5,320 bases of DNA, from NCBI GenBank assembly GCA_030615475.1, contig JAUWZF010000096.1, positions 1-5,320 on the forward strand, given 5' to 3'. The notes beneath the pieces are model-generated. The model made no database searches. It saw nothing but the letters and a program-made list of their open reading frames with translations, and was not told the origin of the DNA. This DNA is from Dehalococcoidales bacterium. GTDB taxonomy: Bacteria > Chloroflexota > Dehalococcoidia > Dehalococcoidales > RBG-16-60-22. The translations under genes and the position numbers were made by a program. Below are positions 1-5,320 of this stretch, piece after piece (the stretch's first letter is position 1; each line of letters begins with the position of its first letter).

Positions 1-1636
1 CGGTGCCGCGTGGCATGGCTACCTCCACCGTCAGCATCTTCTCGCCCATTGGGGGGATGAAGCTCGTGCCGATGACCGGCACCAGCGTGAAACTCCCGAA
101 GAAAAGGACAGCGGCAATCACCAGCGTCAGCGCCCGGTGCGCCAGCGACCATTTCAGCACGGGCAGGTACAGACGCTGGTACCAGGTGTGCCCGTCTCCC
201 TTGCCGCCTTTCTTGACTACCGGGAAGTTGGCAAGGGGAGGGATAACCATCAGGGCAACAATTAGGGAGGCGACGAGGGCCGCCGTTATGGTCAGGGCAA
301 AGGGTATGAACATCTCTCCGACGATGCCGCCGACAAAGGCGATGGGTATGAAGATGACAACCGTGGCCAGCGTTGAGGACGTGATGGGGGCGGCCACTTC
401 CTTCACGCCGTCAAGGGCGGCGGTACGGAAAGGCTCTCCGTTCTGCATCCTGCGGTAAATGACCTCCAGGACGACGATGCTGTTATCGATAACGCGCCCG
501 ACAACTATCGCCATCGCGCTCAGGGTGAGCAGGTTGATGGTGATGCCGAGGAAACGCATGATGAGAAAACCGACCAGGATACTCAGCGGTATGGAGACGG
601 CCGTCACCAGCGAAGCCCGGAAGGTCATCAGGAAGAAAAAGACGACAACAACGGCCAGGCCAAAGCCGATGAGCGCGTTGCGGCTCAGGTCGCTGATGCT
701 GGTCTCGATGTACTCGGACTGATCCATGACCGTGTAGAGGGTCATGTCGGCGGGAAGAGACGCTGCAATTCCCTCGACCTCCGCCATGACGGCATTGGCC
801 ACGAACACGGTGTTGGAATCGGCTTCCTTCACAACGTTGATGTTGATACTCGTCTGACCGTTGGTGCGGCTGACGGCGGAACCCGGCGGCAGCCCCAGTT
901 TAACCGCGCCGACATCCTTGAGCAGCACCCCGCTCGTGTCGAGGGGAGTGTTTTCAAGCTGGGCTATCGAGTCGTATCCCTGGCCGGAAAGCGCCGCGGC
1001 AACACCGGACATTGATATTCCGGCATCATTCAGCAGCCTGGGGTCGAGGTTGACGAGGACCTGCTGGCTGCTGCCGCCTTCGATACCCACGTGGTACACG
1101 CCTTCGACCTGTTCCAGCGCCGGCATTATCTGGGTCACGGCTATCTGTTCCAGCTCGCTGGGCGGCAGGTCGCCGGAGAGACTCAGCATTACCACCGGCA
1201 TGAGGTTCATGTCGATGGCATAGAGCTGGGGATTTTCTTTCAGCTGGGGCATGATCATCGGCAGGTTGCGCACCTCCGGGGGCAGGTCGAGTGCTGCCAG
1301 GTTCTCCTCAATCAGGCGGTTCATCTCCGCCATGTTCGTGCCGTAATCGAACATCGCAAACGTGAAGGTGAAGCCCTCCGACGCCGTCGAGACGAGATGG
1401 TCGAGTCCTTTCAGGCCGGAGATGGCGCTTTCAACATTGACGGTGACGTCGTTCATTACCGTTTCGGGTTTGGCCTGGGGGTACATGGTGACGACACTCG
1501 TCACCGGAAGTTCGATATCCGGAATCAGTTCCATCTGGAGGGCGAGGGTGGACCAGATGGAAACACCGGTTACGATGGCGACGATGAGAAAGGTCAGCCA
1601 TCTTTTTTTCAGCGCGATTTTCGTCAGCCAGCTCAT
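1..1636 (-). CDS. RND-superfamily (HAE1/AcrB-type) efflux transporter, N-terminal half, cut by the window edge
   Basis: This frame is open from an ATG at 1634-1636 to the left edge, giving 545 residues; the family is usually about 1000-1050, so roughly half is visible. RND pumps sit in the cytoplasmic membrane and export drugs, lipids or other small molecules using the proton gradient. Visible order: a TM1 helix at about 13-33, a large extracytoplasmic porter loop at about 34-319, TM2 near 320-338, TM3 near 344-362, TM4 near 367-392, further helices in about 415-470, and a connector leading to another TM at about 500-522. TM4 carries VVGRVIDNSIVVLE, matching the AcrB segment with Asp407/Asp408. 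The first Asp is kept (D384) and the second is Asn (N385). AAGGAG at 1647-1652 lies 10 bases before the ATG and supports the start. The gene lies 43 bases downstream of the AbrB-type regulator and is probably co-transcribed with it. No membrane-fusion protein or outer-membrane partner is visible. Substrate is unknown. The family call is secure; the subclass (HAE1 rather than heavy-metal HME) is inference. Confidence 0.93.
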   Translation of the reverse strand, partial: MSWLTKIALKKRWLTFLIVAIVTGVSIWSTLALQMELIPDIELPVTSVVTMYPQAKPETVMNDVTVNVESAISGLKGLDHLVSTASEGFTFTFAMFDYGTNMAEMNRLIEENLAALDLPPEVRNLPMIMPQLKENPQLYAIDMNLMPVVMLSLSGDLPPSELEQIAVTQIMPALEQVEGVYHVGIEGGSSQQVLVNLDPRLLNDAGISMSGVAAALSGQGYDSIAQLENTPLDTSGVLLKDVGAVKLGLPPGSAVSRTNGQTSININVVKEADSNTVFVANAVMAEVEGIAASLPADMTLYTVMDQSEYIETSISDLSRNALIGFGLAVVVVFFFLMTFRASLVTAVSIPLSILVGFLIMRFLGITINLLTLSAMAIVVGRVIDNSIVVLEVIYRRMQNGEPFRTAALDGVKEVAAPITSSTLATVVIFIPIAFVGGIVGEMFIPFALTITAALVASLIVALMVIPPLANFPVVKKGGKGDGHTWYQRLYLPVLKWSLAHRALTLVIAAVLFFGSFTLVPVIGTSFIPPMGEKMLTVEVAMPRGT

Positions 1637-1646
1637 GGGTATGTTG

Positions 1647-1652
1647 CTCCTT
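1647..1652 (-). promoter_or_regulatory. Ribosome binding site of the RND transporter
   Basis: The minus strand reads AAGGAG ten bases before the ATG at 1636. It is a near-perfect Shine-Dalgarno match and fixes that ATG as the start. It lies inside the 43-base gap after the regulator, where I see no terminator hairpin, which supports co-transcription. Confidence 0.7.
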
Positions 1653-1679
1653 AATGGTTATTGGGAAAAGCCAGTGGGT

Positions 1680-1946
1680 TCAGGCAGAGTCATCCGTGCT
1701 GGATTTCAGCACTTCCTCGACGCCGCTCAGCATCTTGGAGGCGTGGGCCAGGATTTCAGCGACCGATTCAGCCTTGATAATCAGCAAACCCTCGCTGTGC
1801 GGGCTGCTGAAAACGAGGACCTTGGAGGAGGGCATCATGTCAAGGTCCTTGCGTGCTTCGGCGGGAACGACCACCTGGCCCCGTTCGCCGATGGTGGTGG
1901 CGCCGTAAAACTTGGGGATTGCTGCTTCCATGAAACGCTTGTTCAT
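1680..1946 (-). CDS. SpoVT/AbrB-type (swapped-hairpin) transcriptional regulator
   Basis: The protein has 88 residues. Residues about 14-60 match the SpoVT-AbrB swapped-hairpin DNA-binding fold: YGATTIGERGQVVVPAEARK, followed by a short helix, a second beta pair (KVLVF) and a third (GLLIIK). The TIGERGQVVVPAEAR core is the family signature. Residues about 60-82 look like an amphipathic C-terminal helix, perhaps for oligomerisation. These proteins act as dimers or higher oligomers, either as repressors or as antitoxins. No toxin ORF is adjacent, and the next gene is an RND pump 43 bases downstream, so a local repressor of the pump operon is the better reading. The frame could start as far up as 2021, but the ATG at 1944-1946 is chosen because GGGAG sits nine bases before it and the extension would run through the promoter and its palindromes. 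The family is clear; the target is inference. Confidence 0.9.
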   Translation of the reverse strand: MNKRFMEAAIPKFYGATTIGERGQVVVPAEARKDLDMMPSSKVLVFSSPHSEGLLIIKAESVAEILAHASKMLSGVEEVLKSSTDDSA

Positions 1947-1988
1947 CACTGTTCTCTCCCGATGTATCCTGTGATATTGATATGATAA

Positions 1989-2004
1989 GTATGAAATATC
2001 ATAC
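1989..2004. promoter_or_regulatory. Operator-like palindrome 1 (start-point proximal)
   Basis: GTATGAAATATCATAC is a 16-bp palindrome with seven of eight pairs complementary (arms GTATGA/TCATAC). It lies where the transcription start of the regulator operon is predicted, just downstream of the -10. Its centre is 20 bp, about two helical turns, from that of palindrome 2. It is probably a binding site for the AbrB-type protein encoded next to it; that protein-site link is inference. Confidence 0.55.
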
Positions 2005-2009
2005 CGATA

Positions 2010-2023
2010 GTATAATATCATAC
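2010..2023. promoter_or_regulatory. Operator-like palindrome 2 (overlaps the -10)
   Basis: GTATAATATCATAC is a 14-bp palindrome with six of seven pairs complementary. It shares the GTAT...ATAC outer arms with palindrome 1, and the nine bases ATATCATAC occur in both (1996-2004 and 2015-2023). It covers the predicted -10 element, so a bound protein would block RNA polymerase. A perfect 11-bp inverted repeat, GATAAGTATGA at 1984-1994 and TCATACTTATC at 2018-2028, brackets both palindromes. Confidence 0.55.
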
Positions 2024-2040
2024 TTATCTTCGGGCGTCAA
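2012..2040 (-). promoter_or_regulatory. Sigma-70-type promoter of the AbrB-RND operon
   Basis: On the minus strand TTGACG (2035-2040) is followed after exactly 17 bases by TATTAT (2012-2017). Each hexamer is one mismatch from consensus. The start point would fall near 2004-2006, leaving a 5' leader of about 60 bases before the regulator ATG at 1946. The -10 lies inside palindrome 2 and the start point next to palindrome 1, so this promoter should be repressible. This is the best promoter match I found in the window. Confidence 0.65.
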
Positions 2041-2100
2041 GAGACAGGTATCACATAACGGATGAGTGCTGACATCCAGATGGAGGGTAAAACGGGCGGG

Positions 2101-2256
2101 TTACCGTTCGAGGGAGGTGAGGAGCTCGTAAGAGGCGGCCCACTTGCCCTGGAAAACGCCTTCTGTAACGAAGATACTCCAACAGAATTTCTCAATAGTG
2201 CCGACCCAATACCAATTAAGGGAAAACGCCAAAACAGCCTTAAGCGTTTTACTCAT
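2101..2256 (-). CDS. Uncertain small ORF or C-terminal gene remnant, function unknown
   Basis: A 51-residue frame runs from ATG (2254-2256) to TAA (2101-2103). The reading frame stays open upstream to a TAG at 2299-2301, so the ATG may not be a true start. The product is rich in Trp and aromatic residues (NWYWVG near 14-19, then TIEKFCWSIF, VFQGKWAASYELLTSLER at the end) and looks protein-like, but I do not recognise it. No Shine-Dalgarno sequence precedes the ATG (the bases read TTCCTTCC). It points the same way as the regulator operon and ends about 60 bases before that promoter's -35. It may be the tail of a decayed gene, a real small protein, or a chance frame opposite the plus frame 2062-2295. 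I cannot choose between the two strands from codon pattern alone. Confidence 0.2.
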   Translation of the reverse strand: MSKTLKAVLAFSLNWYWVGTIEKFCWSIFVTEGVFQGKWAASYELLTSLER

Positions 2257-2346
2257 GGAAGGAATATAGACGCGAAATACACCAAATGCAAATAAAACCT
2301 ATTAATTTGACTATAACCAATATATTGTCAGTGGTATATTATATTA

Positions 2347-2367
2347 AGCATTGTCAGCAATGCTGAC
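2347..2367. promoter_or_regulatory. Overlapping palindromes upstream of the SDR gene, possible operator
   Basis: Two perfect inverted repeats share bases: AGCATTG-TCAG-CAATGCT (2347-2364) and GTCAGC-AAT-GCTGAC (2353-2367). The eight bases ATTGTCAG inside them also occur 26 bp upstream at 2324-2331. The site ends about 30 bases before the SDR start codon, in an AT-rich stretch where a promoter is expected. A regulator-binding site, or a short leader hairpin that can switch between two forms, would both fit. No regulator gene for it can be assigned. A promoter is not clear: TTGACT at 2307-2312 and TATATT at 2335-2340 are 22 bases apart, too far for a normal sigma-70 spacer. Confidence 0.4.
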
Positions 2368-2384
2368 TGACTAATAACTGAAGT

Positions 2385-2390
2385 AGGAGG
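2385..2390 (+). promoter_or_regulatory. Ribosome binding site that decides the SDR start
   Basis: A perfect AGGAGG is followed after six bases by ATG at 2397. An in-frame GTG at 2394 sits only three bases from the AGGAGG, too close for efficient initiation, so the ATG is preferred and the protein starts MLKEYSLEGK. Confidence 0.8.
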
Positions 2391-2396
2391 CGAGTG

Positions 2397-3224
2397 ATGC
2401 TTAAGGAATACAGCCTTGAAGGCAAGGCGGCTATCGTAACAGGAGCAGGGAGAGGTATTGGTAAGGGTATCGCCTTGACTCTCGCTGAAGCTGGTGCAGA
2501 TGTTACGGTAGCGGCACGTACCGTGGAACAGATAGAAGGTACCGCCGAGGAGATCCGTAAGCTAGGGCGGAGAGCCCTAGCCGTTCCAACTGATGTGATC
2601 AAGAAAGACCAGGTGGAAAATGTAGTCGAGCAAACTGTTTCAGAGTTCGGGAAAATTGATATCCTGGTCAATAATGCCGGCATACCTGTTCTCAAACCCA
2701 TTTCTTATGTTTCCGGGATGAAGCTTGAGGGGTGGCAAGCGACAGATAGTTGGGATACTCCGCTCTCGGAGGAAGAATGGCATCTTGTTCTTAACACCAA
2801 CTTAACTAGTGCCTTTCTCTTCGCCCAAGCCGTGGGCCCACATATGCTGAGGCAGAAGAAGGGTAAAATTATAAATACCAGCTCTAACAGTGCTGATTTG
2901 GCTCCTCCCTATTTTTCGGCATATTGTGTCAGTAAAGCCGGGCTCAGTATGTTTACCCGGTGCCTGGCTACGGAGTGGGCCCAGTATAACATATGCGTCA
3001 ATGCCGTTGGCCCTGGGAGTGTGCTTACCGAATTGAGTACGCCAGTGCTTAATGACCCCGAGAGAAAAAAGGTAATACTGGAAAGAATTCCCATGGCTCG
3101 GATGGGGGAAACTCGAGATATCGGACTCATGGTGGTCTACCTTGCTTCAGAAGCCTCCAATTGGGTGACAGGACAGACCTTTTATATAGATGGGGGTCAA
3201 TTGTCCCGCGGTAATGGCTTTTAG
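2397..3224 (+). CDS. Classical short-chain dehydrogenase/reductase (SDR), probably NADP-dependent
   Basis: The product has 275 residues, a little over the roughly 250 typical of classical SDRs. It has a complete set of SDR motifs: TGAGRGIG (15-22) for the dinucleotide, TDV (65-67) by the adenine, NNAG (92-95), catalytic Asn135 in NTNLTS, Ser163, Tyr176 and Lys180 (YCVSK), then NAVGPGSVLTE (202-212) and the C-terminal TGQTFYIDGG (258-267). Arg19 and Arg41 (AAR after the second strand) favour NADP(H) over NAD(H). These soluble cytoplasmic enzymes interconvert alcohols and ketones. The distance from NNAG to Asn135 is about 15 residues longer than in FabG-like members, with extra sequence at about 104-122 (GMKLEGWQATDSWDTP), which may shape the substrate pocket. 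The gene stands alone, divergent from the regulator and convergent with the cupin gene. It could be annotated as a FabG-like 3-oxoacyl-ACP reductase or glucose/gluconate dehydrogenase by similarity, but the substrate cannot be read from the sequence. Confidence 0.95.
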   Translation: MLKEYSLEGKAAIVTGAGRGIGKGIALTLAEAGADVTVAARTVEQIEGTAEEIRKLGRRALAVPTDVIKKDQVENVVEQTVSEFGKIDILVNNAGIPVLKPISYVSGMKLEGWQATDSWDTPLSEEEWHLVLNTNLTSAFLFAQAVGPHMLRQKKGKIINTSSNSADLAPPYFSAYCVSKAGLSMFTRCLATEWAQYNICVNAVGPGSVLTELSTPVLNDPERKKVILERIPMARMGETRDIGLMVVYLASEASNWVTGQTFYIDGGQLSRGNGF

Positions 3225-3336
3225 TATTAGAATTAGTCGTTCTAACAGTCATCGTCTGGGCGTGAGGTAACATGACCTCTAAAAACTAGTCCGGGTGTAG
3301 TGTTAGCTGTAGATAAAGAAAGGGGGATTAATAGCC

Positions 3337-3354
3337 AAAAAGGACGAACTTTTT
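3337..3354. terminator. Weak possible bidirectional terminator between convergent genes
   Basis: AAAAAG (3337-3342) and CTTTTT (3349-3354) form a 6-bp inverted repeat with a six-base loop, symmetrical on both strands, in the spacer where the SDR and cupin transcripts meet. The stem has only one G-C pair, so it is a poor intrinsic terminator. Other weak hairpins in this spacer are TTAGAA/TTCTAA (3227-3232, 3240-3245) and GAGGT/ACCTC (3264-3268, 3275-3279). None has a strong stem plus a T-run. Nothing else is seen between 3225 and 3451. Confidence 0.2.
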
Positions 3355-3451
3355 CTCAATCATTTCCGGTCCGATATAAAGTACATCATGCTCTGCTATC
3401 CCCTTGCTTGCCCCAATACTCATATCAATCTCTACCCTCAATCCTGGTTAT

Positions 3452-3925
3452 TCAGATGTTATACTTCTCCGGGTTTATATCTTTGTCATCTTCCGCAGAG
3501 GGATATCTCTCATTCAGGGCAAACACCACCAGCAGGAAAGGCTTATCTACTCGATTGTGAATAAATGGGCAGTGTGGCACCCCTTTAGGGATAAAAATCA
3601 CAGTCGTCTTATCAAAGGTATACTTCTCGTCAGCGATGTGGAATTCAACTTCACCGCCGAGGCCACGGGGATTATCCGGGTCAGTACCAATAAAGCAGAG
3701 AACCTCGTCGAAATCGTGGGTATGCGTCCACTCCACTGGGTCCGGCTCCGGTTTCTGGAAGCGCCAGCCGATGTCCACCACTGCCGGTGATCCGTCTACT
3801 ATCCTGCCGTCAAGATATATCTCGTCGGGAAAGGTTACTCCTTTGACGTTCTTAATCGGGTGGTAGGCAACACTCTCCACCCTGGGTTCGCTGATAACGT
3901 ATTTCTTATATTTTTCTGCAGCCAT
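3452..3925 (-). CDS. Single-domain cupin (putative metal-binding) protein
   Basis: The protein has 157 residues and one cupin beta-barrel. Cupin motif 1 is WTHTHDFDEVLCFIG, with H68, H70 and E74; motif 2 is IFIPKGVPHCPF, with H118. These four residues are the usual ligands for Fe, Mn, Ni or Zn, so metal binding is likely. The segment between the motifs includes TDPDNPRGLGGEVEFHI (81-97), a longer connector than in minimal cupins. There is no signal peptide or membrane helix, so it should be cytoplasmic. Cupins of this size include dioxygenases, isomerases, decarboxylases and sugar- or ligand-sensing proteins, so no reaction can be assigned. The ATG at 3923-3925 follows a weak GGGGATGAG ribosome site. 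The gene lies 176 bases downstream of the TRAP permease on the same strand, and could share its transcript or have its own promoter. A role in handling the transported substrate is inference. Confidence 0.88.
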   Translation of the reverse strand: MAAEKYKKYVISEPRVESVAYHPIKNVKGVTFPDEIYLDGRIVDGSPAVVDIGWRFQKPEPDPVEWTHTHDFDEVLCFIGTDPDNPRGLGGEVEFHIADEKYTFDKTTVIFIPKGVPHCPFIHNRVDKPFLLVVFALNERYPSAEDDKDINPEKYNI

Positions 3926-4101
3926 ATTTTCTCATCCCCGTTTCTAAAATGATAACGATTTGAAATAAAGCTAATTTCTCCAAATTTTTAAATACTCTCC
4001 GGTATTGAACCCTATGACAACAAGCAGGCCGGGCTTATTAACACTTTTTTAAGTTTGAGGCCCACGAACGAAACCTTCCCCCATCAAGGCCACTGGCTCT
4101 A

Positions 4102-5320
4102 TCACATTATTCCCGGAAGCCATATGGCCAGTACCGGGAAGAGCATGGTGATGACCAGGACTAGTATCTGTATGCCGATAAAGGGCGGCACCGAGCGCCA
4201 GATGTCCCCTGTGGTTATCTCCGGGGGGGCAATGCCCTTCATCATAATAAGACACCAGCCGAAAGGGGGTGTCATGTAGGCTACCTGCATGTTGAGGAGA
4301 AAGACGATGGCAAACCATATCGGGTCGAAACCCAGCGAGATGGCTATGGGCATGAATATCGGGGCGAAGAGAATGATGATGGCAAAGTCGTCCATGAACA
4401 TACCGAAGATGAGCAGGAGGACCTGTATACCGATGAGGATGACCCAGCGGTTGACCTCCATACCCATAATCAGACCTTCCACCATTCCCTGGGCGCCAGC
4501 GGTGGCGTATACATTCCCGAAGAGGGTGGCGACAATCAGAATCCACAGGACCATACCGGTAATCCTGAGGGTATCCATGCACGACGACGAGATTACCTTC
4601 CAGTTGAACTTGCGGTAGCCGATACAACAGAGTAATGCGCCGAAGGCACCAATGCCGGCAGCATGCGATGGTGTCGCAAATCCGCTGAAGATCGAGCCCA
4701 GGATAAGTACAATCAGCAGGACCGGGACGATGACCTCCCGGATCGATACCCACCTCATCCGCCAGCTTACCTCCTCATCCAGCGCCGGGCCATAGGACGG
4801 CTGGAAGCGGCTTCTGATTAGTATGTAAAGGATGTAGAGGCCGGCGCAGATGAAACCGGGGATGACGCCGCCGGCGAAGAGCTTGCCTATGCTGACCTCC
4901 CGGATAATGGAGGCCATGATAATCATCATCAGGCTGGGCGGTATGATATCCCCCAGGATGCCGCCGGCCATGACACTGCCCAGGGCTAGTTTCTTGCTGT
5001 AGTTGCGCTTGAGCATGGCCGGTACAGCGACGAGCCCCATGGTAATCAGACCCGGGCTGAAGCCGCTACACATGGCCAGGACCACGCACACTATCATGGA
5101 GACCACGGCCAAGCCACCCCGGATCCTGGATAACCAGTAGCCGAGGGCAGTAAACAGACGGTCGGATATCCCGGAATGAACCAGCAGGTTGCCCATAATC
5201 ACGAAGAGGGGTATGGCCATCATGGCATCGCCGGTTATCACTCTGAAGGTGGTAATCCCCACCACCCCCAGCCTGCCGAAGCCGTCTATCAAGATGGAAA
5301 CGATAATGCTGACAACGCCC
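4102..5320 (-). CDS. TRAP transporter large permease subunit (DctM type), N-terminus beyond the window
   Basis: 405 residues plus the stop (TGA at 4102-4104) are visible. The frame stays open to the right edge, and DctM proteins are usually about 425-450, so some 25-40 residues are missing. The subunit is the main membrane channel of a tripartite, sodium- or proton-driven importer for organic acids and similar solutes, working with a small permease (DctQ) and a periplasmic binding protein. Numbering from the edge, family motifs are IPLFVIMGNLLVHSG (36-50), CSGFSPG then VPAML (84-103), GGILGDIIPPS (119-129), then EVSIGKLFAGGVIPG, GFATPSHAAGIGAFGAL, FMDDFAIIILFAPIFMPIA, and AYMTPPFGWCLIMMKG near the C-terminus. 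Long hydrophobic helices run throughout. The in-frame TTG at 5290-5292 is not a likely start, because homologous hydrophobic sequence continues upstream of it. DctQ and binding-protein genes would be expected further right or elsewhere. The substrate is unknown; the MDDFA and MTPPFG variants resemble the group often annotated mannitol/chloroaromatic-type TRAP. Confidence 0.95.
   Translation of the reverse strand, partial: GVVSIIVSILIDGFGRLGVVGITTFRVITGDAMMAIPLFVIMGNLLVHSGISDRLFTALGYWLSRIRGGLAVVSMIVCVVLAMCSGFSPGLITMGLVAVPAMLKRNYSKKLALGSVMAGGILGDIIPPSLMMIIMASIIREVSIGKLFAGGVIPGFICAGLYILYILIRSRFQPSYGPALDEEVSWRMRWVSIREVIVPVLLIVLILGSIFSGFATPSHAAGIGAFGALLCCIGYRKFNWKVISSSCMDTLRITGMVLWILIVATLFGNVYATAGAQGMVEGLIMGMEVNRWVILIGIQVLLLIFGMFMDDFAIIILFAPIFMPIAISLGFDPIWFAIVFLLNMQVAYMTPPFGWCLIMMKGIAPPEITTGDIWRSVPPFIGIQILVLVITMLFPVLAIWLPGIM

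Larger units (their letters stand above)
2041..2393. other. Spacer between the divergent regulator and SDR genes; no gene securely identified
   Basis: This stretch of about 350 bases holds no recognised gene. Its left part (about 2060-2160) is GC-rich and its right part (about 2270-2350) strongly AT-rich. Two short frames overlap on opposite strands: plus 2062-2295 (77 codons, no good ribosome binding site) and minus 2101-2256 (51 codons). The ten bases GGAAAACGCC occur twice, at 2151-2160 and 2221-2230. Small inverted repeats are visible: GGATG/CATCC (2060-2064, 2073-2077), AACGG/CCGTT (2091-2095, 2104-2108) and TTCTGT/ACAGAA (2161-2166, 2182-2187). They are too short to call a structured RNA. 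It could be a decayed gene end, an unrecognised small RNA or plain regulatory DNA. Confidence 0.5.

Noticed and set aside
3..1985. Several plus-strand frames of 84-207 codons opposite the RND and regulator genes
   Set aside because: They lie antisense to a continuous minus-strand frame with clear RND and AbrB family motifs, and their low-complexity Met/Arg/Thr-rich products look like shadows.
1947..2021. N-terminal extension of the regulator to a start at 2021
   Set aside because: The extra 25 residues would be coded by the AT-rich promoter/operator palindromes, and a good ribosome site sits before the inner ATG at 1946.
2354..2701. Minus-strand 115-codon frame over the start of the SDR gene
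   Set aside because: It is antisense to the SDR nucleotide-binding domain, whose motifs and perfect AGGAGG establish the plus strand as coding.
3946..3966. Fur-box-like sequence (ATGATAACGATTTGA) upstream of the cupin gene
   Set aside because: It matches only part of the 7-1-7 Fur consensus and lies in AT-rich spacer, so a chance match is likely.
4030..4056. T-run (CACTTTTTTAAG) near 4041-4050 as a terminator of the TRAP gene
   Set aside because: The T-run is on the plus strand while the gene is on the minus strand, and the only stem is four A/T-rich pairs.
4055..4618. Plus-strand frames opposite the TRAP permease
   Set aside because: Met/Ile/Arg-rich antisense shadows of a membrane protein gene.
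4049..4753. Minus-strand 234-codon frame within the TRAP region
   Set aside because: It overlaps the TRAP permease in another frame on the same strand and is rich in His, Pro, Gly and Arg with no family signature, while the permease frame has all DctM motifs.

Overview
The window reads as a bacterial chromosome fragment made of ordinary metabolic and transport modules. It carries one partial and four complete confident genes or gene ends, and no tRNA, rRNA, CRISPR array or recognisable insertion sequence. The organism cannot be fixed from this sequence. The RND pump has the GR-(V/I)-(V/I)-D signature in TM4 that I associate with pumps of Gram-positive and Chloroflexota-type bacteria rather than with Escherichia AcrB. 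Pairing the pump with an AbrB-type regulator, and having TRAP, cupin and SDR genes nearby, would suit an anaerobic or sediment bacterium such as a Dehalococcoidia relative. That placement is inference only.

Layout. Positions 1-1636 (minus) hold the N-terminal half of an RND-superfamily efflux transporter that runs off the left edge. Positions 1680-1946 (minus), 43 bases upstream of it, hold a small SpoVT/AbrB-type DNA-binding protein. The two look like one operon read leftward from a good sigma-70-type promoter (-35 at 2035-2040, -10 at 2012-2017). Two GTAT...ATAC palindromes lie on or next to the -10 and the predicted start point, an arrangement that suggests autorepression. Positions 2041-2393 are a spacer with an uncertain short ORF on each strand, a 10-bp direct repeat, and a cluster of inverted and direct repeats just before the next gene. 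Positions 2397-3224 (plus) encode a classical short-chain dehydrogenase/reductase, transcribed alone and divergently from the regulator. Positions 3225-3451 are a convergent spacer with only weak hairpins. Positions 3452-3925 (minus) encode a single-domain cupin with a full set of metal ligands. Positions 4102-5320 (minus) encode most of a TRAP transporter large permease (DctM type), whose start lies beyond the right edge.

How they may work together. The left module is plausibly a self-regulated export pump. The right part (TRAP permease then cupin on one strand, SDR facing them) looks like uptake and early metabolism of an organic acid or related small molecule, but no substrate can be named. 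I did not find a convincing undescribed system. The best leads are the compact operator/promoter of the AbrB-RND operon, the Asp-to-Asn change in the pump's TM4 proton-relay pair, and the unexplained 2041-2393 spacer.
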